Origin: Avena insularis
Lineage: Eukaryota > Streptophyta > Magnoliopsida > Poales > Poaceae
DNA: 64,000 bases
Reading direction: 5' to 3'
NCBI GenBank assembly: GCA_023614405.1
Contig: CM042688.1
Coordinates: 71,968,253 to 72,032,252 of the forward strand
Within the stretch, counting starts at the first letter, position 1. Each line of letters begins with the position of its first letter. Positions 12,452-25,100 of this stretch are shown here, one piece after another. The translations under genes were made by a program, and so were the position numbers. The notes below the pieces were generated by a model. The model saw only the letters and a program-made list of their open reading frames with translations. It had not been told where the DNA came from and ran no database searches.

Positions 12452-12574
12452 CTCTCTCCGACCCAAATTAATTGACTTGCATTTGTCTAGGTTCAGATGT
12501 ATCTAGCGCTAAAACATGTCTAGATACATCCGAATCTAGACAAATTCGAGTCAATTAATTTGGATCGGAGGGAG
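12452..12574. mobile_element. Stowaway-type MITE
   Basis: A 123-bp foldback flanked by TA. Its ends are CTCTCTCCGACCC and the inverse GGATCGGAGGGAG, and the internal arms TGTCTAGGTTCAGATGTATC and GATACATCCGAATCTAGACA pair. It has no coding capacity; mobilisation by a Tc1/mariner transposase is the family rule. Confidence 0.88.
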
Positions 12575-12959
12575 TAGAAATTACGAGGTGTGTATAGAGA
12601 ATATCATATGCATGTATGATCTTTTTTCTTGTTTGCATCAAGTCTACCTTCTCAGGATGGATTATATCATGTGTAATTCATAGCAACTAGTAAAATTTTG
12701 TAAAACCCCTATTTTTATGGGGTTATTTCGCGGGTTTTGAAATATAATTTGCTGAATTTAGAAAACGATAGTCAAAACTCACAAACATGTTTTTTTATTA
12801 GTCAAATAATAAGTAAACTTTTTGCCAAAAACTTAAGTAAACAAAAAATATTCGGGCAAGCGAAACTATTCATTGTTTATATTTATTACGACGTCATCAA
12901 ACTCAACCAAAATGTGAGTGGCACGTACACAGCACAACAATTTTGGACTGGCGTGCCAG

Positions 12960-13108
12960 GGCAAGTAACCACGCGTACACGGTACACGGGCCCATCAGCC
13001 CGTCAGACCCGAGCAAAACCCTCGAGTGACTGCGTCTACCTCTGCGGCGCTTGCTTCGACCCGACCGCGCAAAATCTCGCATCACCCTCCCCCGCCGCCA
13101 CGAACGCC
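12960..13108 (+). promoter_or_regulatory. Proximal promoter / 5' UTR of the TypA-like gene with site II and telo-box motifs
   Basis: Just upstream of the start codon are GGGCCCAT (12988-12995; reverse ATGGGCCC, a site II / TCP-binding type element) and AAACCCT (13016-13022, telo-box). In plants this pair is known to be common in promoters of genes for translation and mitochondrial biogenesis, which fits the encoded GTPase. No clear TATA box is seen in the expected position. The start codon context is GCCATGG, a good Kozak match. The motifs are seen in the sequence; their function is inferred. Confidence 0.5.
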
Positions 13109-16100
13109 ATGGCCGCAGCGCTTCTGCTCCGCGGCCTCCGCTCGTCGGCGAGCCGGGCACGCCATGCCTTTCCCTCGACGGCATCGACTCCGTCTCCGTT
13201 CCCCTTCTCCCTTCCCCACCGCCTATACTCCTCCGCGGCTGCATCCGCGGCCACCTCGCCCGCGTTTTCACTGGGAGGTGTCACAGACCCGGCCCGCATC
13301 CGCAACGTGGCGGTGATTGCCCACGTCGACCACGGGAAGACGACGCTGATGGACCGGATCCTCCGGCAGTGCGGCGCCGACATCCCCCACGAGCGCGCCA
13401 TGGACAACATCAGTCTCGAGCGCGAGCGCGGCATCACTATCTCCTCCAAGGTAACCCTCCCTTGTTCGCATGGCTCGTGCCTGCGTGACTACTGGGGTCG
13501 GGAGTGAGGAATTCCCGCTGAACATTTCGTAGATAAATTTGCGTGCATCAGATGAGGGGATATAGCACATACAGACATAGGGGAATGACTAAGATCTGGT
13601 TCAAAGGCCATTCTCAATTCGAGATTTTGCTGCCCCCACCCCTCTGACTAGACGTAGGCTCGCGTGCATTCCTGTAGGACACCTTGTGTGCATGTCTCTA
13701 TGAATTCGAATTAGTGGGAGGATCGATGTCACATCTGGTTCAACAACTGGCTAGAGCTCATAGCTCATAGTCTGTGCTCAGAGACCCACTGATTACTCCC
13801 TGGCGTTCTACGAACTCTTCATGCTTGCTGCAACTAGCAGAACTGCAGAAGTAGCATTTTAGCTGAATAACTTGTTCTCAATCTTACCCGTGCATTTTTT
13901 TCTGTGTCATTTTAACAAACACTGGTGCATATCTAAAAGTCTTTGTGTTATTGTTGTGTTGTAGATGGGGACGAGACCAACAATAGAGTTCAGTTTTTTG
14001 GATGATCACTTTTCGGGAAGGCTACTTTTTGTCAGGTGTTGTGGGCTACCATCAGGGAGTCCAAATAGAGGGAGATGAGGAGTTCCTCAATAGTATTGTT
14101 ATTAGGATATCTGGGATGGAAGGAGTTTATTAATAGGCCCTCCTAAGCATCCATTATACAAGGATGTCATGATCTATATTCGAGGAAGCTAAGAAAAAAT
14201 CAATTCATTCTCTCCCTAGTTATTCTCTCTGTGTCAACCTATGTGTGCCCAGTCACTCGCAGCCACACCAGACGGCTCTCTTCAGCATGGTTTTATCCTG
14301 TTGTGGATCTAGGTTCACAACATCGGGAGCAAAATGGAACTATCAATATGACATCTAGCCACATCCTAGCAACAAAACTCACAAGTCAGTGTTCCAGTGT
14401 ACAAATCAACTTTTAAAATATTGGTACTTGCCTACTGGAAACTACTACCATACATATGGTAGATTTTAGGGATGCCTAGATTTTTTGTGTAAGTTAGCTC
14501 CTTTTCACCTATCCCTATTGTAAGACCAAACACTGACTTATATTACCTCTGATCCAAACTGTATATCCTTTTAGAGTTGGGCACAAAAACTTAGCATCTA
14601 TAGCAGAAGCTCTATATTTTTGGCCTCTAAAATTTGATTTACAGGCTCCTGTTAACAGTTTCAGACAGTTTTACAGACTCTGCAACCTGCTGGCGACAAA
14701 TTTCCTTCTCGAGAGCATATCTTTTGATCTTCATCTTCAACCTAGCTGCATCTGCCTTGATTTTGTGTTTGTGGATGATATCAGCCAAATGTACCTCAAT
14801 TTGCATCTTCTTCAATCCTCTTTTTTCTTCCTTGATCTTCTACATTGCTTCCTACATCTTCTGGGTTGCCTCGTGTGCTAGCTCTATTGTCTCTTCAGCC
14901 TTCTTTTCTTTATCTGATTTCTTCTTCTTGCCGATTATGAAGTTCAAATTTTCCAATATAAGCATTTTTTCCTCTGCGACGATGTTTAAACTCGGCTTTC
15001 AAACCTGCAATACCACATCCACACGTCGATTCCTGTACTTTCTACAAAACAAATCGAATCGGCATAATTTCACAAAAAATCCCTATCGAGCAAACCCTAG
15101 AAAATTGTACCTCGTTGGACGTCTGCAGGGTCAGTCTAACGACCCTAGAGCTTCCAGGAGTCGCTGCTGCCGGCCCGGGAGTGGCCGGGGTGTTATATTC
15201 GGTATTAGAGTCGACCCTCACGGTTAATCGGACTTGTGTGGTCAGATGTGCGGACATGTGCCGGCACTCGATGCATAGATGTGTGCCAAGAGGAGACGTT
15301 CTGGGTTGGGTGGACATAGGTCTTCTAGGGGGGGGGGGGGTATGTGACATCCTGGCCTAGGGCTTAATAGGATAAATAGGCTTCTCATCCTAACAAGATG
15401 CATCTTCTTTTTCGGAAGTTCATCTCTATAGAACCTCTTGGTTAAGCGTGCTTTGCCAGGAAAATTATTGGAACGGGTGACCTCTCGGGAAGTTTGCCAG
15501 GGTGCACATGAGTGAGGACAAAGTGCGCTGGGAAGACTTGTGTTGGTCTATTGGGCCAGTCTAAAGATCCTAGAGAAGAGTAACTACTGTCTTCCCGGGA
15601 GATCCGGGAGTTGCTAGGGTGTTACATTGGGGGATGTTGATGAGGCCATGGTCAGCCAACAAATGGCTTGCCGGCCGGTGGTTAAGTGATTGCAGTATAC
15701 CATTTTATCGCAGTATGTATACTAGATTTTATTTATCCTTTCTTTATACATAGTGTTTTTTTGGTCTATGGGTGGAGTGGTCTACATAGAGGTGATGGAG
15801 TATTCTATTAGTAGTATGCCCATGCAATAAATTCCTCAGATTTTGATAGCTGAATTTGGACTTTCGATTGCCATGCATTTTTTAACGCATTTTGATTACC
15901 ATGCTTGTAGAGCTAAAATCTTTTGACATAAGTTCGGATATGTCGTCTGCAACTCTGTTGCAAACTATAGTTAGAAAGGGCCCTATATAGCCAAAATAGC
16001 ATAACAATATTTATCTGCCATCTGATGTATTCTAGGATTTAATAACTAATAAGCACACCTAGATTGTGGGGGGCACATAATTTGCTATCTGCAACTACAA

Positions 16101-19100
16101 ACCATGCGTCGATGAGCTTGAGGAGCTCTATTGACACTTTAACAGTCATAATGCTATGCATGTAAAAAATCAGAAAGAATACCTTTTACAACTTGTAAGG
16201 TACCTCTGGTGTAACGTTCCTGTAAGATTTAACTGAATAAAATTACAATAATAATAACTTTTCTTATAAACTGTAGCATTAGGCCCATTTATTGTTCTTA
16301 TCAGCGCAGATCTTGAGAAACATTTCCCCCTATAGATACGTGACATTGATTGTTTCCTTTTGGCTATATGTTTAGGTCACTTCTGTCGCTTGGAAGGAGA
16401 ATGAGCTCAACATGGTCGATACGCCTGGTCACGCTGATTTTGGTGGTGAAGTAAGCACTCTTGGTATAATTTTATGCATATACTGATGAAATGACGATTT
16501 TGAGGTGGTGTTTGAGATGGCTATTGCCTTTTTTATAGGTTGAACGAGTTGTTGGAATGGTGGAAGGGGCGGTCTTGGTTGTTGATGCTGGGGAGGGACC
16601 TTTAGCACAAACCAAATTTGTGCTTTCGAAGGCTCTGAAGTATGGTTTGCGCCCAATCCTCCTCCTCAACAAGGTTGATAGGCCTTCAGGTCTGCTTGTT
16701 ATCAGAAGTTCTGTCCATTAAACAGTATTCCTCGACTCGTGAATGCAATGGATGAGTTTGGACACAATAACTAAAGTAATTGATTTATAGGTTTCAAAAA
16801 AAAGTAATTGATTTATTTGTAAAGAGCAGAACCATTGGGTTCTTCAGCATATATGTTCTACTAGTTTGTTCGATTAAACTAGATTACCGTATGAACATGT
16901 CCATAGGTTGAGTTGCTATAATACAGATAAATGCATACTAGGTGCATTTAAAGTCAACTTAGAGTGGCTGTAATTTAGTGAAGTCAAGGGAAAGAGAACT
17001 ACGCAGATATATACAGTAGTTCCCCCTACACTCCACCCCCAAAGTGCTGATTACTGGCTAGTTAGTCACCAATTAACTGTAAAATGAGGCTACAAAATCA
17101 TGACTTTTTCTATGTTAACTAACTCCACATCATTGGAACCTAGAAGACCCAGTCACAACTTTTTCATACAACTAAGAAAGCTGGCATGTTTTGTTAATCC
17201 TTTTTGTTCTGCTAGCAAAGTATTCTTTCTCCATAAGGTAAAAATGCCAATTGCAGATGGGATACACATGCATTATTTTTCGTCATATATATGTTCGTTG
17301 TATTTCTCTCTTGTGACTAATTAATGCCACTCCAACAGTTTCTGAAGAAACCTGCGACGAAGTTCAGAGCTTGGTCTTTGATCTTTTTGCAAATCTGGGT
17401 GCTACAGGTGCATTTCTAGCAATTCAAATTGGTTTTCCCTGAACCTTATTTTTCTTTGATAGTGACATTGTTTTGTTTGCACATGTTACAGAAGAACAAT
17501 TAGATTTCCCAGTTCTTTACGCATCAGCTAAAGAAGGGTGGGCTTCCTTGGAATTCACCAAGTGCCCTCCTGATAGTGCAAAAAATATGTCTGCATTGCT
17601 TGATTCCATTGTACAACATGTTCGCTCCCCAAAAGCTGACCTTGAGGCTCCGTTCCAAATGTTGGTGAGTATACTGAGCAAAATCAGAACAAATTTTTTG
17701 TTTGACATGAGGCACATTTTATATTTCATTGTTATTCCTCAATCCATTTTTTTAAGGCATATGATTGAATGACAGACTATTAAGGGGATTGCATTTATTT
17801 TCCATATGAAACATCCACGTGAATTAGCAACTACAACATGATTTCTACCTTCATCTTTGGATAATATACAGTTTTGGCTTTGGAAAACTAGCATCACTTG
17901 GTTTGCCTTGCTAACAAAGCAAAAGTATGAGCCTGTGTGGTTTGTACTTTATTAGTTCTGGTTTCATATGACAGCTGCATGACTTTGGTGCCAAATACAA
18001 GGCATAATTCTTGGTATGACTCATATGGTTTCTTTTATGAATTTTGGTTCTTTTAGTTGTACCATGTTGTAAAGTAGTTTTGCATCTTAATTAGACCTGA
18101 GCGAGATCAGACCAAGCTAAATTATAGTAGATCTTGAAAAGATCCAAACTAGATAGCCTCCCACTCAGTTCAAACCAATACACCAGGTTAATCAAGGCAA
18201 GCCTGCATGGATAAGTAAATTATTGTTTGCCAACACGTCTGCTACAGCCTTGAAAAGTGTTGATTTTTCTCGAGTCAGCTCTTCATGGGGTGATACAGGT
18301 TAGCCTGTATGCTAACCTCGACATGGCTTATGTAAAATCACTAGGCATGCTGCAGCAGCCATGATAAGGTTGATATGCACATTCACCTTCCTCTCAGCAA
18401 CGATGATAATGTTGATTTGCACATTCACTTTCCTTTCAGTAAAATTGCAAGAGAGATATCTCCTAATATTTCTTGATTATAGAAATTAATATGCTGAAGA
18501 CATAAATACAAAAGGTGCTTGATATGTACTTGTTTATTCATTTTCTGTTTGATCCTTGCTTTGTTCAAGTACCAAAAAAAAATCTTGGATGATACAACAT
18601 TAACAATGGACTGTCGAGTAGTGGTTGAAATGGTGCATTTAACTTATTGTCCATGCTTCGTGTTGATAGTTTAGTCTCTTAGTATGTGTCCTAAGATGAT
18701 TTATGGATTTAGTCATTGTTGAGGAATGTGTATCAATTTGTTTCATTACTTTTTTGCAGTACGATATCGACTTTCAGTCTTCCACATGTTCATATTTTGG
18801 ATTTCTACATATCTCAGTGATTTCTTGTGCTTAGTTCATATTTTCATTAGTACTTGTCTAGATTCTGTGTTTGTTCCATGATCATAATAGCATGGCTCAA
18901 GCTGTCATGTATGTGATTTCATCTTTATTTGGTATACATGTTTGCCACGGTAGCCATGATAAAACCACGCATAATGGTAGATGTATGGTAGTTGTGCATG
19001 CCGTAGGTGTGTAGGTGTTAGTCACTACTCTGTTGTTGCCTTGTACATGTATATAACACTATGAGAATATGTGATAAGTTCCGGCGTTGTAAAGTATGTC

Positions 19101-22100
19101 TGGAAGGGCACTACGTTGCTAATGTGTGTACCGATACAGAACACTGTCCTAACTTCTACCAATCCTAGTTGCTTGCATACTCTGAGAAAACAGTAATTGC
19201 CAACAATTAAACCATCTGGCACAATTTTCAATGAAATCGCATATGTATTGTTCTCCAAGTAGTCAAGTATTTTATTCATAATTACAGAAATTGTTCTTTT
19301 CCTTCCCCATTGGTAAGGCATTTCCACAATACAAGTCATTGTGTGAATCTTTTCTTGTTTTCAATATGTCATTTTACGTTTTACAGACAGTTCCTTTATA
19401 TCCTTACAACAGTTATTTTTCTATAGTTCTCTACCAGGCATGTATCTTGCTTCTTTTGAAACAATGGGATTAAAATAGGCTGCACCATCTAGCATTTATC
19501 TCTGTTTTGAATTTGTTGGAGTCTGGGTTAGCATAGCAATGATGTCCTAGGAGAGTCTGGAATATTTCCAGTGAGTGCTGGAGTCTGAGTTAGTGTAGTA
19601 GTAGTACTCTGGTAGAGTCTAGAGTATTCTAGGGAGTGTTAGTATAGTAGTAGTGTCCTACTAGAGTCTAGATCATTCCAGCGTATGAGTGAAGATGTAA
19701 GGCTAAGTTGTGCTATATATATAAGAGGTTGTGGAGATCCAAGGGACCAAGCCCATCCAGAAATTTCCCCCACAAAACCTACAGAATTTACAAATTCAAA
19801 TACTCCCTCCGCTCACTAATGTAACACCTTTTAGCCTTTTTCGAAAATGCATGTATGTAGAAGCGTTTCAGTGTGTAGGTTCACTCATTTTGGTCCGTAT
19901 CTAGTCCACTTTGAAATATCTAAGAGGTCTTACATTAGTGAACAGAGGAAGTAACTTTGTAATAGTCACTCTGAAGCAGAGGTATTCATGGTCTTCTACA
20001 GGTTTCCATGATGGAGCGTGATTTTTACCTAGGAAGAATACTCACTGGGCGTGTAACCTCTGGAGTTATCCGTGTTGGCGACAAAGTTAATGGTCTGCGC
20101 AATTCGGATGAAGGGGTTCAGAAGATTGAAGATGGAAAGGTTTGGCCGAACTTACTGCACATTTTCTCTTTGGTGCCAAACCCATTCTTTATCATTCAAT
20201 ATGTGTTAGCTATTGGATTTGTTCAAAGCCTCAATGGCCTTTGTATATTGCAAAATAAATTTAGGTTGTCAAGCTCATGAAAAAGAAAGGCACAAGCATG
20301 GTAGTAATAGAGGCTGCAGGAGCTGGAGATATAATTTCAATGGCTGGATTGTCTGGTCCAGCAATTGGACACACTGTGGCAAATCCGGAGGTAGTGATAA
20401 CTCTGTGCTTTCATTGGGCTACTTGTTGCTGAAGCTGAACACATTTTCATTTTCAATTGTCGGCAATTTCTTAGTTTTCACATGTGAATGTGATTTTTAT
20501 TTGTAGGTTTTGACTGCGCTGCCTGCAGTTGAGTTGGACCCTCCCACAATATCTATGACTTTCGGTGTGAATGATTCACCACTGGCTGGCCGTGATGGCA
20601 CTCATGTAAGCATCAATCAACTGGTCTTTACATCAGTAAATGAGTTCCTTTTACTTGATCCTCTTTCTTTCTGAGCAAACCTGGGTGACCCTTCTATTTG
20701 ACTGACTAGAACAAAAAAAGAGGGTACAAGATCAGAAATAAACCTGACTGGCTCTTTCTACATTAGGAAATGAGCTTCTCTTGGTCTTCTTTCTGAGCAA
20801 ATCAGAGTGACTCTTTCTATTTGACATGTCACAACAGTGGCATTCGGCTGAAAATAAACCAGATTTGAAAATTTTGTATAACACGTGCACTAATATTATA
20901 AAATGGCAACAAGACATAATAGCTGAAAGCTGATGGTGTGAAATATATCATGCCCAAACATGTATGGTTATTAGTCCTCTGAATGAACTTCTAAATTGGT
21001 AGGTGTGAGTAGGGGATAGTACCATTGATACTTATACGCAGATAGAGAGACACAATTTTTCTTTTGCCAATGCATTTTTTTTGTTTATAATGTGCACTAT
21101 AATATATTGTTCCTTGGCATTTGTTGATGTCTAGCATAACAAACTTACAGCAACACCCCTTTTATGTCATCATGTGTGAAATTTTACGAGGACTTATGAT
21201 CTCATTGTTGCCATTAGCATCACTTGTGACAATCTCATTTGTTAAATGACATAGATCCATGGATCCAATATTACTTCTATAGATCAGCTTCACATGTTGC
21301 TGGTGCAAACTAAAATGAACTGGAGGGAGCATAATCTATCAATTTGTAGGGTGACATTTTAATGTATAATTTGCAAATTTTGAACTAGGATTATTAATAA
21401 TATGTACTGAATGATTTTGCACATCAGTAACTTCTCACTTGGCTTGAGTTTTAAAACTATGTAGGTAACTGGAGCAAAAATTGGGAACCGTTTGATGGCA
21501 GAGGCAGAAACAAACTTGGCAATTAATGTTCTGCCTGGACAATTGTCAGAATCTTTTGAAGTTCAAGGAAGGGGAGAACTTCAGTTAGGTGTGAAACATT
21601 GGCGAAATCCCTCATGTTCTTTTGGAAGATATCGGCTAACTGAAATTTTATTCAACTCATTTGAAAGTGCCCGTGTCAATCTTCTGTCTGATACAATGAG
21701 AAATTTAGTCATCAGTATCATATAATGGTCTGTGTAACTTCCAGGAATCTTAATTGAGAACATGCGGCGTGAAGGATTTGAGCTTTCAGTTTCACCCCCA
21801 AGAGTAATGTGAGTTCCATTTATTCACACATATCTCTCGTTCTGCATGCGAGCACTTTTCTTTGCAAGCTAACTGTCTCTACCTTTATCTAGATGTCTAG
21901 TATCGTATTTGTTCTTAAGCGATTTCACTCTTTCCTTTCTAAGACGTGGAACATCGAGCAACTTGACTGCACTGTGTCTACTTTGAGATTGACCAGTTTT
22001 CTTCATGGAAATTAGGTATAAAACAGAGGGTGGGGAAAGGCTAGAGCCTATTGAAGAAGTAACTGTTGAGGTAGATATCAGGAAAGCTATGTTTGAGCTT

Positions 22101-25100
22101 CTTTATCTTCACATGTTCTGATTTATATTTTCAATTAATGAATCGGATGTTGTAGGTGGACGAGGAGCATGTCGGATTTGTGATGACAACCCTAAACAAC
22201 AGGAAGGGTGAAGTGGTGGACATGGGCCCTGTCCCTGGGACAATTGGAAGAACTCGTATCTTCCTGACCTGTCCATCTAGGTCAGTAGGCACCTCCATTC
22301 TGCCAATTATTAATTGGGAAATTTGCTACAAGACACCGTTATTTTCTGTCGTTTACTGAAACACACCATCCGATTGTGTCTTTGCCAGGTACTATTATAA
22401 TTTTGTGACACGTTTGCCGAACACACCGCGTGGCCAAAAATTCGATGTTTTGGCACTTTTGCCTGGGTGACCTTGTTATTGCCAGGTTTCAAGAAAATGT
22501 GCCAAACTTTCCCTTTTTGGCTGTGCGGTGTGTTCTGGCAAATATGCCATAAAATTGTAATGGTACGTGGCAAAGACACAATTATGTAGTGTGTTTTGGC
22601 AAACGCTAGAAAATAACGGTGTCATGTAGCAAATTTTCCCTTATTAATTGCATCACCTGTTATATTGCAAAGCATGAAATACTTGATGGTCGCATAGTCA
22701 TTTGTACTACTCCCTCTGTCCAGAAATAACTGACTTTTATTTATTTAGATTCGTATGTATCTACACACTAAAACGTGTCTAGATACATCAGTCTAGCCAA
22801 ATCCAAGTTGGTTATTTGTGGACAGAGGGAGTAGAATATAATACGTCTACAGTTATATATTTCACCTCTTAGTTTTATACTCTAGCAAATTGTGTTTGTC
22901 TTTGTACGTCAAATATCTCCCACGGTAAGATTTACTGTAAAATCAAAAAAATCTGCCAATATTGGAATCTGCTGATTCCTCTGACTGATATTTTATGCAT
23001 TTACTAGTTTTGGTTCTGATAATATCAAATGATTTGTTATGGACGCAGGGGTTTGGTGGGTCTCAAAGGAATTTTCAACAGCCATACACGTGGAACTGGA
23101 TTTATGCATCGTGCTTTCCAGGGTATGGTGCTAATTATAATTCAGTGTTACATAATGGTTTAACTCATACATGTTATTTGTAGGTGGACATTAAATTGCA
23201 TAGTTAGGTTATGGATTTCTAGACTTGAAGTGCATAGATAATGGTTAAAACGTGAATTCTTGTCTTGCCAGAGTGGAGAAAAATTATGAAGTGATATGTG
23301 CAGACTTTGCTCGACTTGTAGGTTCCAAACATATGTCAGTGCTGTTAGCCTCTATGTTCAGTGGATTGCACAAGTTAAAGATCACAGCCAGTTCTGAAAG
23401 TGTTATTACCGCCTCGTGCTGTTTACCTTAGCTAGATGTTAATGATCCTCCTATTTTTAGCTATGGATGTGCACACGTTTGCCACAGACCATCAAAATGT
23501 AAATTTTGCAATGACACTAGAAAAAATTAGTGCGTAGCTGCATCGAAATGCAGTTGTTTGTTTGCCTTGCATGCCCTAGCTAGATTTCATGAATATTTGA
23601 CATATGATTACCCAATGAATGCAGCATATGATAAATACTCCCTCCGTCCCAAAATAAGTGACTTGAGTTTATCTATATTCGTATGTATCTATATACTAAA
23701 ACATGTCTAGATACATCCGAATCTAGACAAACCCACGTCACTTATTTTGGGACGGAGGGAGTACATGTTACTAGCTTTGTTGTTATTTGACCGATGGTTT
23801 CTCTATGATTGCAGCATATGCTAAATACAAAGGTCAACTAGGAACTGTTAGAAAAGGAGTTCTGGTAATTCCAATTTCATCACCTTCATATTCTTATATT
23901 TTTATGCTACTGTGTTATTTGCTTATTTGTAAAATATACTCCCTACGTTCCCTAATTTTTGTCGTGGTTATTGAATGGAAGGAATATTTGTAATCATATA
24001 CTATTACTGAGATCTGTTTCAGCAAAGTAAGCACACTTTAACTAAAATGGATTATGTTTAATAGAATTAAGATTTCTGAACAGTAGCTATGTCGTGGTCA
24101 ACTCTACGAGCAGAAATTAATTGTTCTCGTGTTCATATATAGGTATCCGTTGGCAAGGGATCTATAACTTCACATGCACTCATGAGTTTAGAAGCTCGTG
24201 GTACTCTTTTTGTCTCTCCTGGGATGGAGGTAGTCACATCACTCCACTTCTTATAGTGCCTTCTAGGTGCGGAAGATTACCTTAACCCTCTTCCTTTCTT
24301 GTTGGCAGACATACGAAGGCATGATAGTTGGCGAGCATTCACGCGATAGTGATCTTGAGGTAAGTTGAGTATTTACTATGCATGAATCAGTTTCTGTCTG
24401 TTAATACATGAAATTAATGTTGTTGGGCAGATCAATCCTGTGAGAACTAAAGAACTTACAAACATCCGAGCCCCAGGAAAGGATGAAAATATTCGCCTGT
24501 CTCCACCTCGCTTGGTATGTCTTTGCTCATTTATGAAGACATCATGAGACATCTGCACATTTTTGTGCATAGGATATAGACACACCATACTGCAAGACCT
24601 AATTGACAACCATTATGGTCGTACTTTCCCTTGATTTTCAGAGCCGGGATCTGATACCTTTAGATAGACCCTTATGTACAGAAGTGTAGCTTTTGATAGG
24701 ATCTCTAGATTTACTCTCATTGAAGAGAGGGGATGACACTAGGAGTTGGGGCAATTTTCTGGTTTTATTTCTCCACAAACTCACACACAAATGCCATGCC
24801 AACCACAGGGGTTGGGGATACATATTTATAGGCTGCTAGCCAGCCAAGAATATGCTAAATGCTAGTCCAAGATGCTAGTCTAAGATGCTGCCTAAAAGCA
24901 GTCAAGGATGCTTGGTCCTTTGCTGCTCCTAACTGATGCTGCTAAAGCAGTCAAGGATGCTTGATCCTTGCTGCTCCTAACTGCCCGTCCTTGCTACAGC
25001 CCCACAAGGACCCACAAAGGACACAGCCCCACAAAGACCAACAGTACAGAGGCTTATTCATCATTCTCCCCCTAAGTCTTGTGCGTTGTCTTGTGGGAAG

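Noticed and set aside
12737..13108. In-frame extension of the GTPase first exon further upstream
   Set aside because: The upstream text is AT-rich with no conservation, while the ATG at 13109 has a strong context and is followed directly by a targeting-peptide-like N terminus.
14634..15227. A 197-codon plus-strand protein in intron 1
   Set aside because: Phe/Ser/Ile-rich composition is the reverse of a Lys/Glu-rich minus-strand frame; it contains no known motif and runs into a TRIM-like LTR.
23938..23975. Further Stowaway MITE starting TACTCCCTACGTTCC
   Set aside because: Only one end-like word is present; no matching inverted end was found nearby.
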